DNA of 64,000 bases from Adiantum capillus-veneris (GCA_014529385.2 CM043961.1:11948478-12012477); one strand, 5' to 3'. Positions 31,664-46,300 are shown, counted from the stretch's first letter. Program-made: numbers and translations. The notes: generated from the letters alone by a model not told the origin.

Positions 31664-34600
31664 CTACCCTACACCTAACTGCTTGCGAAAATGCGTAAAG
31701 CTCTTTGAGGGATGTCCTTTTGTAAGTAGATCAGCAGGATTTTATGTGGTGTGAACTTTGACAAGCTGAAGTTGCTTATCCTCGAGCATTTCCCTAATGA
31801 AATGATACTTCACATCCACATGCTTTGTCTTTGAGTGATAAACTGGATTGCGAGCCAATTGTATAGCACTTTGACTATCACAATATAACACAGGCATCTC
31901 TTCTTTGATTCCCAAATCTGTTACTAGTCGATTAAGCCAAATTGATTCTTTGCATGCCTCTGATGCTGCAACATATTCAGCCTCTGTAGTAGAATGAGTA
32001 ACACAATCTTGTAATCTAGAACGCCATGATATTGCTCCACCAGCAAATGTAAAGACATACCCTGACGTAGACCTTCGGTTGTCTAAGTCACCTGCATAAT
32101 CTGAGTCTGTAAAACCTTTTACACTTAGCTCCTGACTCCCATAGCATATACGCATACTCTTTGTAGCTTTTAGGTATCTCAATATTCCTTTCACTGCCTC
32201 CCAATGTTTCTTGCCTGGGTTTGACATGTATCGACTTACTACTCCCACTGCAAATGCAATGTCTGGGCGAGTAGCAATCATTGCATACATCAAACTACCC
32301 ACTGCAGACGCATATGGAATCTTATCCATTTCAGCCTGTTCTTCCTCAGACACAGGACAATCTTGTTTGCTAAGTTTCACATATGGTGGCAATGGAACAC
32401 TCAATGCCTTTCCCTTCTCCATATTGAAACGTTGCAAAACCTTGTCAATATACTCTGTTTGAGATAACCAAATCAACTTCTTTGATCTGTCTCTCTCAAT
32501 GCGCATACCAAGTATATGACTTGCCTCACCCATGTCTTTCATGTCAAACGATTTTGCCATCTTTGACTTCAAAGCTAAAATTTATTCCAAGTGCTTGCCA
32601 GCAATCAACAGGTCATCCACATACAAAATAAGGATCAGCCAACTACCATCCTTAGCCTTCTTTGTATATAGACAGTGATCGAGCTCACTACGTTTGTAGC
32701 CTTGAGAAAGCATAAACTTGTGGAATTTATGGTACCATGCCCTCGGTGATTGTTTTAAGCCATAAAGACTCTTTAACAACTAGCATACCCAATCTTCCTT
32801 GCCTTTCTCAACAAACCCTTCTGGCTGCTGCATGTAAATTTCCACATCTAAATCACCATGCAAGAACGCTGTCTTGACATCCATTTGGTGCAACACCAAA
32901 TCTAATATGGCAACCAATGCAAGAAAGCATCTCAATGTAGTCATCTTGACCACCGGAGAGAAGACTTCATCAAAGTCAATGCCTTGTTCTTGCTTAAAGC
33001 CCTTGGCAACAAGCCTTGCTTTGTACTTTGGCTGACTATCATGAGCGGTGATCTTATACCTGTAAACCCATTTACAAGGTAGAGCCTTTTTGCCCTGTGG
33101 TAATTTAACTAGCTTCCATGTCTGGTTTTTATGCAGAGCTGTCATCTCTGACTGCATGGCCAATTGCCAATTTCCGGAGTCCTTCATTTGCACTGCTTCC
33201 TTGTAACATGAAGGCTCATTGCAATCAGTCAACATGACATAGTTCATAGATGGAACAAACCTATCAGGAGGTCGCGTGACACGCCCAGATCTACGCACAA
33301 TAGGTGGCTCAGGCTTAGCCACAACCTGTGGTTCCACTCTATCCTGTCCTTGCTCCTTTTGAGCCCTGACATTTTGTCTTGCACGTGCAGGTCCATCTTC
33401 TTGGAAGACAACTCTTCTAATCTCCTCAACCCTCTCTGGTTTAGAATGATATTTGGATTCATTAAAGTGAACATCATTGCTGCGGACAACCTTTCTGGAT
33501 TCGGGATCCCAAAGTTTGTACCCCATCTCACCAGAATTACCATAGCCTAGAAAGATGCACTTTCTACTCTTTGGCTCAAGTTTGTTCCTAAATTCCTTTG
33601 CAACGTGAGTATATGCCTCACAGCCAAAGACTCTGAGATGCTTGTATGAGGGCACCTTGCCTGACCATACCATCTCTGGCACTGAATCCTTCTGCAAAAC
33701 CTTGCTAGGAGATCTATTTACAAGATGAACAACTGTTGATACAGCTTCAGCCCTATTCATCCTCTCAGCAACACCATTTTGAGGAGGATTGTAAGGAGCA
33801 GTAAGTTCACGTTTTATACCTTTTGACTCACAAAAGTCCTGAAAGGCCTTTGAAACATACTCTCCACCATTGTCAGTGCGTAAGCATTTAAGCTTCTTGC
33901 CACTCTGATTCTCCACAAGTGTCACAAACGTTTTGAAAACACTAAACGCTTCATCCTTGTGCTTGAGAAAGTAAACCCATACTTTCCTCGAGTAATCATC
34001 TATAAATGTCATAAAGTAAGAAGCTCCCCCTAGAGATAGGTTAGGCATAGGTCCACACAAATCACTATGAACAAGTGCCAACTGTGTATCTCTTCTACTG
34101 CTTCTATGCTTATGTGGCTGCTGTGTTTGCTTACCATACAGACAATGTTCACAGAATTCAAAATCATTAAATGAAAAGCCAGGCAAATAACCAGAACGAG
34201 ACAAGATTTCCATTCCCTTCTTGGACATATGTCCTAACCGGCTATGCCACAAAGAAACGTTCGGCTGCTCGGTTACATTGATTACATTTTTAGAGACATT
34301 TGATACATAAATCATGTAAAGTCCTCCAGACTTTACTCCATGTGCTACTGTCATAGAACCCTTGGATATCTTCCACATGTTCTGTCCAAAAGTGTGACGT
34401 AGCCAGCATCATCAAGTAAACCTGTGCTGATCAAGGTTTTTGTAATTGCGGGAACATGTCTCACATTCTTCAGCGTGAAAGAAGAGCCATTTTGAAACTT
34501 CAATTGAACATCTCCAACACCTAAGATCTCACATGTCTGCCCATTGCCTAGCCGAACATGATCTTTAGTGGTCACATAAGAGGTAAACCACTCCTTGTTT

Positions 34601-35593
34601 GGAGACACATGAAGTGATGCCCCTGAGTCTATAATCCAGTCACTCAGTGCATTTCCATCAAATGCTGTAAGAAGAGATGAGTCCATTGTATTCTTCAAGA
34701 AGTAGATGTCTCCTGACACTAGACTGTCATCCTCTGCAACAGTGTTTGTCACATTTATTTCTTGAATCTTCACCGAGGACTTGTTCTTCTCACCATGGTC
34801 TTCAGCTTTCTCTTTGCCTTTTTCTGCTTTCTATTCTCTGCAGTCTCTTTTCATGTGACCCTTCTTGCCACAATGGTAGCATTCTATGTCACTCTTGCCT
34901 TTAGCACTGCGGGACTTGCTACGAGACTGATTCCTCTTTCCACCTTTGTACTTTTCTTTGGTCCTTCCCCTGACAACTAAGGCTGTTCCTTTGCCTTTGT
35001 CCATTGTCTTTCTATTGGTTTCTTCAGTAAGCAGACTTCCTTCTACACCTGCTATGTTCAAACCATCTGGAGGTGCAGAATTACTCAAAGCTGTGCGAAA
35101 AGTGTCCCAAATTTCTGGCAATGTGATCAACAGGAACATAGCTCTAACAGGTTCATCAAACTTGACACCTTGAGCTGACAAGTGACTATAGATTGTGTTG
35201 AATTCATTGAGATGATTGGACATAGGTGTCGCTTCTTTCATCTTCAAGTCAACAAGCTTCTTAAGCCAGTATACCTGTGAAGCTGCACTCTGCTTCTCAT
35301 AAAGATCACTCAGCTTTAACCATGCTTGATAAGCCGACATCTCGTCTGCTACATTGAAGTAAACGCTTTCTGCCAAAGTCAGCATAATGGTAGAAAGTGT
35401 CAATTCATCCATTTCGCTCCATTCATCTTCGTCCATATCTTTTGGTTTTATCCCCTTGAGCTTTATAGGTTTTATCTGCTTCTTTTGTACCAACACGTGC
35501 CAAATCTGCTTCTTCCACAATGGGAAATTGGTTCCATCCAGCTTCTTGATATTGTAAGAGCAGTGTCCTGTGATCCAGCCATAGCTACGCTTC
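31664..35593 (-). pseudogene. Copia-3 gag-pol, broken
   Basis: The same domain order as Copia-2 can be followed. Lesions seen: loss of one T near 35560 that shifts the gag start; TAG at about 34828 just after the zinc knuckle; a frameshift near 34380 after the protease (active site WIIDSGASLHV is intact); an in-frame loss of about 21 codons after AERMNR in the integrase, removing sequence just beyond the catalytic Glu. TAG at 32780-32782 and TAA at 32579-32581 lie within RT, and a TAA near 31749 within the RNase H tail. The final residues FRKQLGVG end at 31664. RT and RNase H catalytic motifs are otherwise preserved. Confidence 0.9.
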
Positions 35594-35624
35594 ACAGTAG
35601 TTTACTTTCCTGGGAAAAATTCGG

Positions 35625-35737
35625 CAAAGTTTCCCCTGTAAACTGACCTCTGAACCAATATCAACCTATCAAATGAACCAAGAAAGCTTCAGATTCTGCA
35701 GAAATTTTGGCAGAGTCTCCTTTGTAAAATGGCTCTG
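35625..35737 (-). other. Twin stem-loop motif in the Copia-3 leader
   Basis: On the minus strand the distal copy is 35737-35711 (CAGAG-CCA-TTTT-ACAAAGG-AGAC-TCTG) and the proximal copy 35652-35625 (CAGAG-GTCA-GTTT-ACAGGGG-AAAC-TTTG). In the proximal copy the base change TCTG to TTTG still allows pairing with CAGA through a G-U wobble. Confidence 0.55.
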
Positions 35738-36664
35738 GTGTACTAAAAACAGACCAAAAACAGCTCAAAAAACCACTGTCTCTCTAACACTGTAAGCTAC
35801 GGGTAAACCTATCCTACACCTGTACTGTCTCTCACTGTCCTGTCACTGTCTTGTAAGCATAGACTGTGACAATGCCTCAACGGCAGTAAAGCAAAGATGC
35901 AATCCCAACTGTCTAACCCACAGTCAATACATCCTAGCTGCCTATCTAAGGGTGCTCGAGGGATCGCTCCAAGACCTGTATCACCGAAAGGATCTCAACA
36001 TTCGAGAATCCCCCAGCTCAATAAAACCTCACTCGACCCTCAACAAAGGCTGCAGTAAATCTGACAGTACATAGACTTCCCACAAAGTCATACATCCACA
36101 AATTTCCCACTGTATGCTGTAACCGCTGCGGTGGTTGTTTACTGCGTGACTCACAGCCAGCAAACCCTCAACAGACATACATCATCTCTGACAATACATC
36201 CCATGTGGAGGTACCTGCAATGTCAGTATGAAATCTGGAATATCAAGCAGCAAACACAAGCTACCTGATGAACTAGTGGATGTCGCCTACAGTCTGTGTG
36301 TAGATACGCCTGTGTCGTATGTGACACGTCTCCAAGAACTGTGAGCCGTCCTTCGATGTGTAGACAGCCACAAATCAACACTCTGGGAGTGTCGATATCC
36401 TCAGCACCTGCAGTCATAGGCCTAAAACCCCAAATTTGCAGAGTCGGATCTGCACCCGTCGAGACCACGTAGTCAAAAATGGCCTGCGCAGACCTTTGTC
36501 GAAGCCGAACGGTGGCCGAGATGACCTCAGAATGAAATTCTGACAACTCCGAGTCCTTCGGGCTGGCCCACGAGATTTTCGGGCCGTGTCTTCGCCTGTC
36601 GAATTTCACTCCAATCTAAGTTGGTGACTCTAGCCTCCTGCAGTGCTGCCCCAAGCCTCGATCT

Positions 36665-36678
36665 GAGCTTTGATACCA
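36665..36678 (-). promoter_or_regulatory. Copia-3 primer-binding site
   Basis: On the minus strand TGGTATCAAAGCTC, two bases inside the 5' LTR. It carries the same single change from the initiator tRNA-Met complement as Copia-1. Confidence 0.8.
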
Positions 36679-36680
36679 GT

Positions 36681-36872
36681 TGAAGAAGTACGAGCGGAAG
36701 TGCGACGCGAGAGAGAGTGCGAGAAGAAGAGCACGACGATATAGTGAACTCGCTCTACTGTAATGTGTAGAGCATAGTGAGTTCTTATTAGGTTTTTACA
36801 AAAGAATATATGTACATACCTGGCGGCCCGCCCACTTACCTGGGCGACCACAGTGGGCTTTATACCCCAACA
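36681..36872 (-). repeat. Copia-3 5' LTR
   Basis: 192 bp partner of the LTR at 31383. Target duplication TTAAG follows at 36873-36877. Confidence 0.94.
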
Positions 36873-37091
36873 TTAAGTACCTTGACCTTGAGGTTCCATC
36901 TAATCACAAGTGACATGAATGTGCTATGCGTCGTTTGGAAGCGGGAAAGAGAGCATATTATGCATTTGAGAACATGTGTAATGTGGGAAACATCAAGTGT
37001 TCGGTTCTCAAGATATACTTTTTTGATGCATTGGTGACACCGGTTCTTCTTTATGGAGTTGAAGCGTGGGGCGGGAACATCTCAAAGTCTA

Positions 37092-37236
37092 CCAAGGATG
37101 TGGGAATCCAGGATGTTTCCAATGATTAGAAATTGCAACGGGCCAAGTATGTGTGGACGATTTTGACAAATTCATCGGTAGTTGGTAATCGAAGCGGGAT
37201 GCTGTTGGTTGAGCGGAAAAGAAAATGGAGATGAGG

Positions 37237-37291
<55 letters not shown>

Positions 37292-40137
37292 GCATTGATG
37301 TAAAGATTAAAAAATTTAGAGTTATGGAAGGCGTTCCTGTAGCAGCATTTCCGAAGTGAAGAGGTTTAAGAAAGAAGCTCTTGGCTCGAGAGAACGGCCA
37401 TTTGTATGCACCATGCTGGATGAGACCAAACGAAAGATTATCCTTGATAAGAGTTAGATCTATTTGAGGGATACAAAATTTTTTGTATGTGAATATCGCA
37501 CTATCAAGCAACAAAATATGCGTCGCAAGCCATATGAGGAAAAGAATAAGAAAAACAAGGAGATATCTTACGAAGAAAATGTGCGCAAGGAGGAGGAAAG
37601 TCCCTCGAGCAAATACGGATGCATGACCTATGAGACTGAGATACATTTGAAAGTATGCTTTTGAAATTGTAATGGATGCCCTTGGAATGCGGGGGTTGGC
37701 ATTGATGAACTAACAAGCAAATCAATGTTGTACTTCTTGTTGAAACTTGGGAGCATGATACACAAAGGATTAACGGCTTGGAGAATTACAATGTACATTT
37801 ATTGATGTGGTCAAGGAATCTCAAGCAACGAAGAGGACAAGGAGAGGTAGCATGTATGGTTAATAAAGGATTGGAAGTTTTTGTATCAATTGTGAAAAAT
37901 GACAAGTACAAACGTTATGTATGGGTGAAATAAAAGAGCACCCATTTTTGTAGCCGGTTGCTACATTCCTCATCATGATTCCCCCTTTATGCTTGCATGG
38001 ATAGAGATCAGCCATTTTTTGATTTAGAAAAGGATATTGCTTATTTCAAAGGCAAAGGTGATGTTATTGTATTTACGATATGAATGCTCGCACAAAAACA
38101 TTGCAATATGATACTCAACAATTTGATACGTCATATATTTCAAGGGAGTTGGAGAAAGTTCACTTGTATGATCGTACTTCAATGGATGAGAAAGAGCCGG
38201 ATCACTATAGAAAGTTACTTTTACACATGTATAATAGCACGGGTATGCTCATTGCCAATGGTGTATCTTTGTGGAGTGAACCAACGGATTTACATGTAGG
38301 AAACATAATGGGGATAGTGTGATTGACTATATGCTACTCTCCGAAGCCATCATGTATCGCATAAAGAGTTTTATTTTGGCCAATAGACCCTGGAATTCGA
38401 CCTTTCATGTGGATAAGCAACTAAGCATGATAATCTCAGCCAAAGGGAAGGGAAATTATCACTATGTATGGAATTCAAACATGCACCAATGTACATTGAA
38501 ATGGTTGAGCAAAAAGTTATGGATGACAAAGCTTCAATATGATGCACCATTTAAAACTAAATGGGAAGCTTTCAAGAAAATTATTTGTTCTTGTACCGAA
38601 GAATGCTTTACCATAAAGCATCTCCATGGCATCAACAAACATAGATCATGCAAAAGGTGGTTTGATAAAGAATGTCAAGATGCTCGAAAGTCCTTGATAA
38701 AGCTTGATGCAATGATGGACAAAGACAACTATCAAAGTCATTTGCATACATACAAGGCATTGATTCAAAAGAAGAGAAGAAGATGGGAAGTAAAGCAACA
38801 ACTTTTTCAAGTCCAAGAAAAGGCACATGCATGTAGAAGATTTTGGAGAAACTCGAGGGGCAAGCGGGTTGAGAATCTTGGTGACTTGAGTCTGTGGATA
38901 TGTCCACACATTGTAGGCAATTATATGAGCAAGCAAATGCTGAAAAAATGCCATTTTATGGTTCATCTCCCATGTATGCCCTCTTTTTTAACTATTGAAG
39001 ATGTATGCGGTGGGCTTGAAAAGTTGGCCACTCGCAAAACGGGAGCTCTTCAAAGTATCAAACCGGAGATGATCAAATGGACGGGAGATTGTACCCATGA
39101 GTGAATGTGTGATATGTTCAACCTTTCACTTTAACATGGTATGCCTTATGATTGGAGTACTAATTGGGTTAAGCCTTTGCATAAAGGAGGGGATCTAGAG
39201 AATGTTAACAACTACTGGACTGTAATGATTAGGTCTCTTATGGCAAAGTTGTTTGGGTGCATAATGGAGATGAGATTGAGTGATTGGGTTGAAGAGAATG
39301 ACAAGCGTACAAAAGGACAAGCGGGGTTTCTTCGATGCCATAATGCCATTGATCATCTTGGCACTCTTCTTGTTTTCATGGAGGAAAGTCGGTTGAAAGG
39401 TAAGCGATTGTATTGTTGTTTTGTGGACTTTAAGAAAGCCTTTGATATGATTCCACGTAACAATTTGTGGAGGAGGATGGAAGAACTCCAAGTGCTAAGT
39501 GAGTTTATGCTTGCGGTTTCTCAAATCTATTAGAAGGTGATTTGTCAATTTGCATGAGAAGAGAAATTTCAAAAGAAATTGTAAGCACTATTGGCGTTAA
39601 ACAAAGATGTCCGTTGTCATTAACTGTCTTTGGTCTATGCATCGATCAATTGGAACAAATAGTACTTGAATTTATGCAAGAAGAAGGCATTGAAGAGGTC
39701 ACTATTTGCAATGCGATAATCATGCTTTTTTTGTATGCGGATGATGTAGTGTTTCTAGCACACACTTTAGAAGATGCACAAAAGCTTATGGTTGTCCTTG
39801 AGAACTTTTGCTTACATAGTGGATGAATCGAAAACAAAGGTTATGCTTGTGAAAACCAACCATAAGGAGAAGCCATGCATTGTGTACAACAATGTGACAC
39901 TTGAAGTTTTTGAGAGCTTTAAGTACCTTGGCATTGAGGTTCCATCTAATCACAAGTGACATGAATGTGCTATGCGTTGTTTGGAAGCGGGAAAGAGAGC
40001 ATATTATGCATTTGAGAACATGTGTAATGTGGGAAACATCAAGTGTTCGGTTCTTAAGATGTACTTTTTTGATGCATTGGTGACACCGGTTCTTCTTTAT
40101 GGAGTTGAAGCGTGGGGCGGGAACATCTCAAAGTCTA
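37092..40137 (+). mobile_element. LINE unit C
   Basis: 3046 bp, head-to-tail with units B and D. CT tract at 37239-37289, the same ORF1 deletion (joint near 37377) and the same two frameshifts as the others. Readable pieces include the 38319-39104 linker with KRWFDKECQDARKSL and the RT frames 39141-39533 and 39542-39826 with FVDFKKAFDMIPR and FLYADDVVFLAHT. A stop before KVICQ (39531-39533) is shared with units B and D. Confidence 0.85.
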
Positions 40138-43100
40138 CCAAGGATGTGGGAATCCAGGATGTTTCCAATGATTAGAAATTGCAACGGGCCAAGTATGTGT
40201 GGACGATTTTGACAAATTAATCGGTAGTTGGGAATCGAGGCGGGATGCTGTTGGTTGAGCGGAAAAGAAAATGGAGATGAGGCTTCTCTCTCTCTCTCTC
40301 TTGCTCTCTCTCTCTCTCTCTCTCTCTCTCTACGCATTGATGTAAAGATTAAAAAATTTAGAGTTATGGAAGGCGTTTCTGTAGCAGCATTTCCGAAGTG
40401 AAGAGGTTTAAAAAAGAAGCTCCTGGCTCGAGAGAACGGCCATTTGTATGCACCATGCCGGATGAGACCAAACGAAAGATTATCCTTGATAATAGTTGGA
40501 TCTATTTGAGGGATACACAATGTTTTGTATGTGAATATAGCACTATCAAGCAACAAAATATGCGTCCCAAGCTATATGAGGAAAAGAATAAGAAAAACAA
40601 GGAGATCTCTTATGAAGAAAATGTGCGCAAGGAGGAGGAATGTCCCTCGAGCAAATAGGGATGTGTGACCTATGAGACCGAGATAGAGTTGAAAATATGC
40701 TTTTGGAATTGTAATGGATACCCTTGGAATGCAGGGGTTGGCATTGATAAACTAACAAGTAAATAAATGTTGTACTTCTTGTTGAAACCTGGGAGCATGA
40801 TACACAAAGGATTAACAGCTTGGAGGATTACAATGTACATTTATTGATGTGGTCAAGGAATCTCAAGCAACGAAGAGGACAAGGAGCGGTAGCATGTATG
40901 GTTAATAAAGGATTGGTAGATTTTGTATCAATTGTGAAAGATGACAAGTACAAACGTTATGTATGGCTGAAATAAAAGAGCACCCATTTTTGTAGCTGGT
41001 TGCTACATTCCTCATCATGATTCTCCCTTTATGCTTGCATGGATAGAGATTAGTCATTTTTTTATTTAGAAGAGGATATTGCTTATTTCAAAGGTAAAGG
41101 TGATGTTATTGTATTTGGGATATGAATACTCGCACAAAAGCATTGCAACATGATACTCAACAATTTGATACGTCATATATTTTAAGGGAGTTGGAGAAAG
41201 TTCACTTGTATGATCGTACTTCAATGGATGAGAAAGAGCCGGATCACTATAGAAAGTTACTTTTACACATGTACAATAGCACGGGTATGCTCATTGCCAA
41301 TGGTGTATCTTTGTGGAGTGAACCAACGGATTTACATGTAGGAAACATAATGGGGATAGTGTGATTGACTATATGCTACTCTCCGAAGCCATCATGTATC
41401 GCATAAAGAGTTTTATTTTGGCCAATAGACCCCGAAATTCGACCTTTCATGTGGATAAGCAACTAAGCATGATAATCTCAGCCAAAGGGAAGAGAAATTA
41501 TCACTATGTATGGATTTCAAACAGGCACCAATGTACATTGAAATGGTTGAGCAAAAGTTATGGATGACAAAGCTTCAATATGATGCACCATTTAAAACTA
41601 AATGGGAAGCTTTCAAGAAAGTTATTAGTTCTTGTGCCGAAGAATGCTTTACCATAAAGCATCTCCATGGTATCAACAAAGATAGATCATGCAAAAGGTG
41701 GTTGAATAAAGAATGTCATGATGCTTGAAAGTCCTTGATAAAGCTTGATGTAATTATGGACAAAGACAACTATCAAAGTCATTTGCATACATAGAAGGCA
41801 TTGATTCAAAAGAAGAGAAGAAGATGGGAAGTAAAGCAACAACTTTCTCAAGCCCAAGAAAAGGCACATGCATGTAGAAGATTTTGGAGAAACTCGAGGG
41901 GCAAGCGGGTTGAGAATTTTGGTGACTTGAGTCTGTGGATATGTCCACACATTGTAGGCAATTATATGAGCAAGCAAATGCTGAAAAAATGCCATTTTAT
42001 GGTTCATCTCCCATGTATGCCCTCTTTTTTTACAATTGAGGATGTATGCGGTGGGCTTGAAAAGTTAGCAACTCGCAAAGCGGGAGCTCTTCAAAGTATC
42101 GAGCCGGAGATGATCAAATGGACGGGAGATTGTACCCATGAGTGAATGTGTGATATATTCAACTTTGCACTTTAACGTGGTATGCCTTATGATTGGAGTA
42201 CTAATTGGGTTAAGCCTTTGCATAAAGGAGGGGATGTAAAGAATGTAAACAACTACCGGACTGTAATGATTAGGTCTCTTATGGCAAAGTTGTTTGGGTG
42301 CATAATGGAGATGAAATTGAGTGATTGGGTTGAAGAGAATGACAAGCGTGCAAAAGGACAAGCGGGGTTTCGTCGATTCCATAACACCATTGATCATCTT
42401 GTCACTTTTCCTGTTTTCATGGAGGAAAGTCTGTTGAAAGGCAAGCAATTGTATTGTTGTTTTGTGGACTTTAAGAAAGCCTTTGATATGATTCCACGTA
42501 ACAATTTGTGGAGGAGGATGGAAGAACTCCAAGTGCTAAGTGAGTTTATGCTTGCGGTTTCTCAAATCTATTAAAAGGTGATTTGTCATTTGTGCATGAG
42601 AAGAGAAATTCCAAAAAAAATTGTAAGCAGTATTGGGGTTAAACAAAGATGTCCGTTGTCATTAACTGTCTTTGGTCTATGCATCGATCAATTGGAACAA
42701 ATAGTACTTGAATTTATGCAAGAAGAAGACATTGAAAGGGTCACTATTTGCAATGCGATAATCATGTTTTTTTTGTATGGGGATGATGTAGTGTTTCTAG
42801 CACACACTTTAGAAGATGCACAAAAGCTTATGGTTGTTCTTGAGAACTTTTGCTTACATAGTGGATGAATCGAAAACAAAGGTTATGCTTGTGAAAACCA
42901 AGCATAAGGAGAAGCCATGCATTGTGTACAACAATGTGACACTTGAAGTTGTTGAGAGATTTAAGTACCTTGGCCTTGAGGTTCCATCTAATCACAAGTG
43001 ACATGAATGTGCTATGGGTCGTTTGGATGTGGGAAAGAGAGCATATTATGCATTTGAGAACATGTGTAATGTGGGAAAAATCAAGTGTTGGGTTCTCAAG

Positions 43101-43180
43101 ATGTACTTTTTTGATGCATAGGTGACACCGGTTCTTCTTTATGGAGGTTGAAGCGTGGGGAGGGAACATCTCAAAGTCTA
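40138..43180 (+). mobile_element. LINE unit D
   Basis: 3043 bp. The CT tract at 40285-40331 is interrupted by TTG. It has the same ORF1 deletion, frameshifts and end point as units B and C. RT pieces are 42182-42574 (FVDFKKAFDMIPR) and 42578-42868, where the YADD box reads FLYGDDVVFLAH, so the first motif Ala is Gly. Extra stops occur in the linker (near 41727 and 41793). Confidence 0.85.
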
Positions 43181-43325
43181 CCAAGGATGTGGGAATCCGG
43201 GATGTTTTCAATGATTAGAAATTGCAACGAGCCAAGTATGTGTGGAAGATTTTGACAAGTTCATCGGTAGTTGGGAATCGAAGCGGGATGTTGTTGGTTG
43301 AGCCGAAAAGAAAATGGAGACGAGG

Positions 43326-43371
<46 letters not shown>

Positions 43372-46300
43372 CGCATTGATGTAAAGATAAAAAATTTCAG
43401 AGTTATGGAAGGCGTTTGTGTAGCAGCATTTTCGAAGTGAAGAGATTTAAGAAAGGAGCTCCTCGCTCGGGAGAACGGCCATTTGTATGCACCATGCCGG
43501 ATGAGACCAAACGAAAGATTATCCTTGATAATAGTTGGATCTATTTGAGGGATACAAAATGTTTTGTATGTGAATATCGCACTATCAAGCACCAAAATAT
43601 GTGTCGCAAGCCATATGAGGAAAAGAAGAAGAAAAACAAGGAGATCTCTTATGAAGAAAATGTGCCCAAGGAGGAGGAAAGTCCCTCGAGCAAATAGGGA
43701 TGCGTGACCTATGAGACCGAGATACAGTTGAAAATATGCTTTGGGAATTGTAATGGATACCCTTGAAATGCGAGGGTTGGCATTGATGAACTAACAAGCA
43801 AAGACTATGTTGTACTTCTTGTTGAAACTTGGGAGAATGATACACAAAGGATTAACGGCTTGGAGGATTACAATGTACATTCATTGATGTGGTCAAATAA
43901 TCTCAAGCAACAAAGAGGACAAGGAGGGGTAGTATGTATGCTTAAGAAAGGATTGAAAGATTTTGTATTAATTGTGAAAGATGACAAGTACAAACGTTAT
44001 GTATGGTTGAAATAAAAGAGCACCCATTTTTGTAGTCGGTTGCTACATTCCTCATCATGATTCCCCCCTTTATGCTTGTATGGATAGAGATCGGTCATTT
44101 TTTGATTTAGAAGAGGATATTTCTTATTTCAAAGGCAAAGGTGATGTTATTGTATTTGGGATATGAATGCTCGCACAAGAACATTGCAACATGATACTCA
44201 ACACTTTGATATGTCATACATTTCAAGGGAGTTGAAGAAAGTTCACTTGTATGATCGTACTTCAATGAATGAGAAAGAGCCAGATCACTATAGAAAGCTA
44301 CTTTGACACATGTATAATAGCACGGGTATGCTCATTGCCAATGGTGTATCTTTGTGGAGTGAAACCAATGGATTTACATGTAGGAAACATAATGGGGATA
44401 GTGTGATTGACTATATGCTACTCTTCGAAGCCATCATGTATCGCATAAAGAGTTTTATGTTTGGCCAATGGACCCCGGAATCCGACCATCGGACTTTATG
44501 TATTGACCTTTCATGTGGAGAAGCAACTAAGCATGATAATCTCAGCCAAAGGGAAGAGAAATTATCACTATGTATGGAATTCAAATAGGCACCAATGTAC
44601 ATTGAAATGGTTGAGCAAAAGTTATGGATGACAAAGCTTCAATATGATGCACCATTTAAAACTAAATGGGAAGCTTTCAAGAAAATTATTTGTTCTTGTG
44701 CCGAAGAATGCTTTACCATAAAGCATCTCCATGGTATCAACAAAGATAGATCATGCAAAAGGTGGTTTGATAAAGAATGTCAAGATGCTCGAAAGTCCTT
44801 GATAAAGCTTGATGCAATGATGGACAAAGACAACTATCAAAGTCATTTGCATACATACAAGGCATTGATTCAAAAGGAGAGAAGAAGATGGGAAGTAAAG
44901 CAACAACTTTTTCAAGTTCAAGAAAAGGCACATGCATGTAGAAGATTTTGGAGAAACTTGAGGGGCAAGCGGGTTGAGAATTTTGGTGACTTGAGTATGT
45001 GGATATGTCCACACATTGTAGGCAATTATATGAGCAAACAAATGCTGAAAAAATGCCATTTTATGGTTCATCTCCCATGTATGCCCTCTTTTTTTACTAT
45101 TGAGGATGGATGCGGTGGACTTGAAAAGTTGGCCACTCACAAAGCGGGAGCTCTTCAAAGTATCTAGCCGGAGATGATCAAATGGATGGGAGATAGTTCC
45201 CATGAGTGAATGTGTGATATGTTCAACCTTGCACTTTAACATGATATGCTTTATGATTGGAGTACTAATTGGGTTAAGCCTTTGCATAAAGGAGGGGATG
45301 TAAAGAATGTAAACAACTACCGGACTGTAATGATTAGGTCTCTTATGGCAAATCTTTTGCTTGTGGTTTCTCAAATCTATGAGAAGGTGATTTGTCAATT
45401 GTGCATGAGAAGAGAAATTAAAAAAAAATTCAATAGTGCTTAAACAAAGATGTCCGTTGTCATTAACTCTCTTTGGTCTATGCATCGATCAATTGGAACA
45501 AATAGTACTTGACTTTATGCAAGAAGAAGGCATTGAAGAGGTCACTATTTGCAATGCGGTAATCATGCCTTTTTTGTATGTGGATGATGTAGTGTTTCTA
45601 GCACAGACTTTAGAAGATGCACAAAAGCTTATGGTTGTCCTTGAGAACTTTTGCTTACATAGTGGATGAATCGAAAACAAAGGTTATGCTTATGAAAACC
45701 AACCATAAGGAGAAGCCATGCATTGTGTACAACAATGTGACACTTGAAGTTGTTGAGAGCTTGAAGTACCTTGGCCTTGAGGTTCCGTCCAGTCACAAGT
45801 GACTGCATGAATGTGCTATACGTTGTTTGGAAGCGGGAAAGAGAGCATATTATGCATTTGAGAACATGTGTAATGTGGGAAACATCAAGTGTTGGGTTCT
45901 CAAGAAGTACTTTTTTGATGCATTGGTGACACCGGTTCTTCTTTATGGAGTTGAAGTGTGGGGCGGGAGCATCTCAAAATCTATTTGGAAAGAGTTTGAG
46001 AATGTCCAAAAGCGTTTTCTTACAAATTTTCTCAAAGTTAAGACACAAACACCATCTATGCTCTTACTTCTTGAGTCGGGATCTCTTCCAATTGAGGTTA
46101 TGGGCATGGAAAGGGTTGTGGAGTACATGATAAAGATGCTTCAAAACCCCTCACATTAACTTCCAATTGCATGGGAAGCAAGAAAGAAAGTTCAAAAGAC
46201 GCATAAAAGCAAGATCTTGAGGACGGGATGGATGCAAAACATAAAGAAGAGGTTTGGGAGATGGGATGCATTACACTTGCTACATGATTCTTCAATTGAC

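Larger units (their letters stand above)
31383..36872 (-). mobile_element. Ty1/copia retrotransposon Copia-3 (dead)
   Basis: 5490 bp with 192-bp LTRs of the Copia-1 subfamily. TTAAG is repeated at 31378-31382 and 36873-36877. The two LTRs differ at five positions (about 2.6%). The coding region has several stops, frameshifts and an integrase deletion. It inserted into LINE unit B after the array had formed or during its growth. Confidence 0.95.
28529..37091 (+). mobile_element. LINE unit B (interrupted by Copia-3)
   Basis: It begins with the shared leader (CCAAGGATGTGGGAATCCAG), the CT tract at 28679-28748 and the start CGCATTGATGTAAAG. ORF1 is reduced by about 740 bp, with the joint near 28830. 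Endonuclease and RT pieces follow (29539-31203), including FVDFKKAFDMIPR. Copia-3 is inserted after GAGCTTTAAG at 31382, and the LINE resumes at 36873. The net length without the insertion is 3068 bp. Confidence 0.85.

Noticed and set aside
34677..34980. Forward frames within Copia-3
   Set aside because: They are antisense shadows of the copia gag and protease and have no independent support.
37092..43180. CRISPR-like or satellite regularity
   Set aside because: The period is about 3 kb and the units are coding LINE sequence, so neither class fits.
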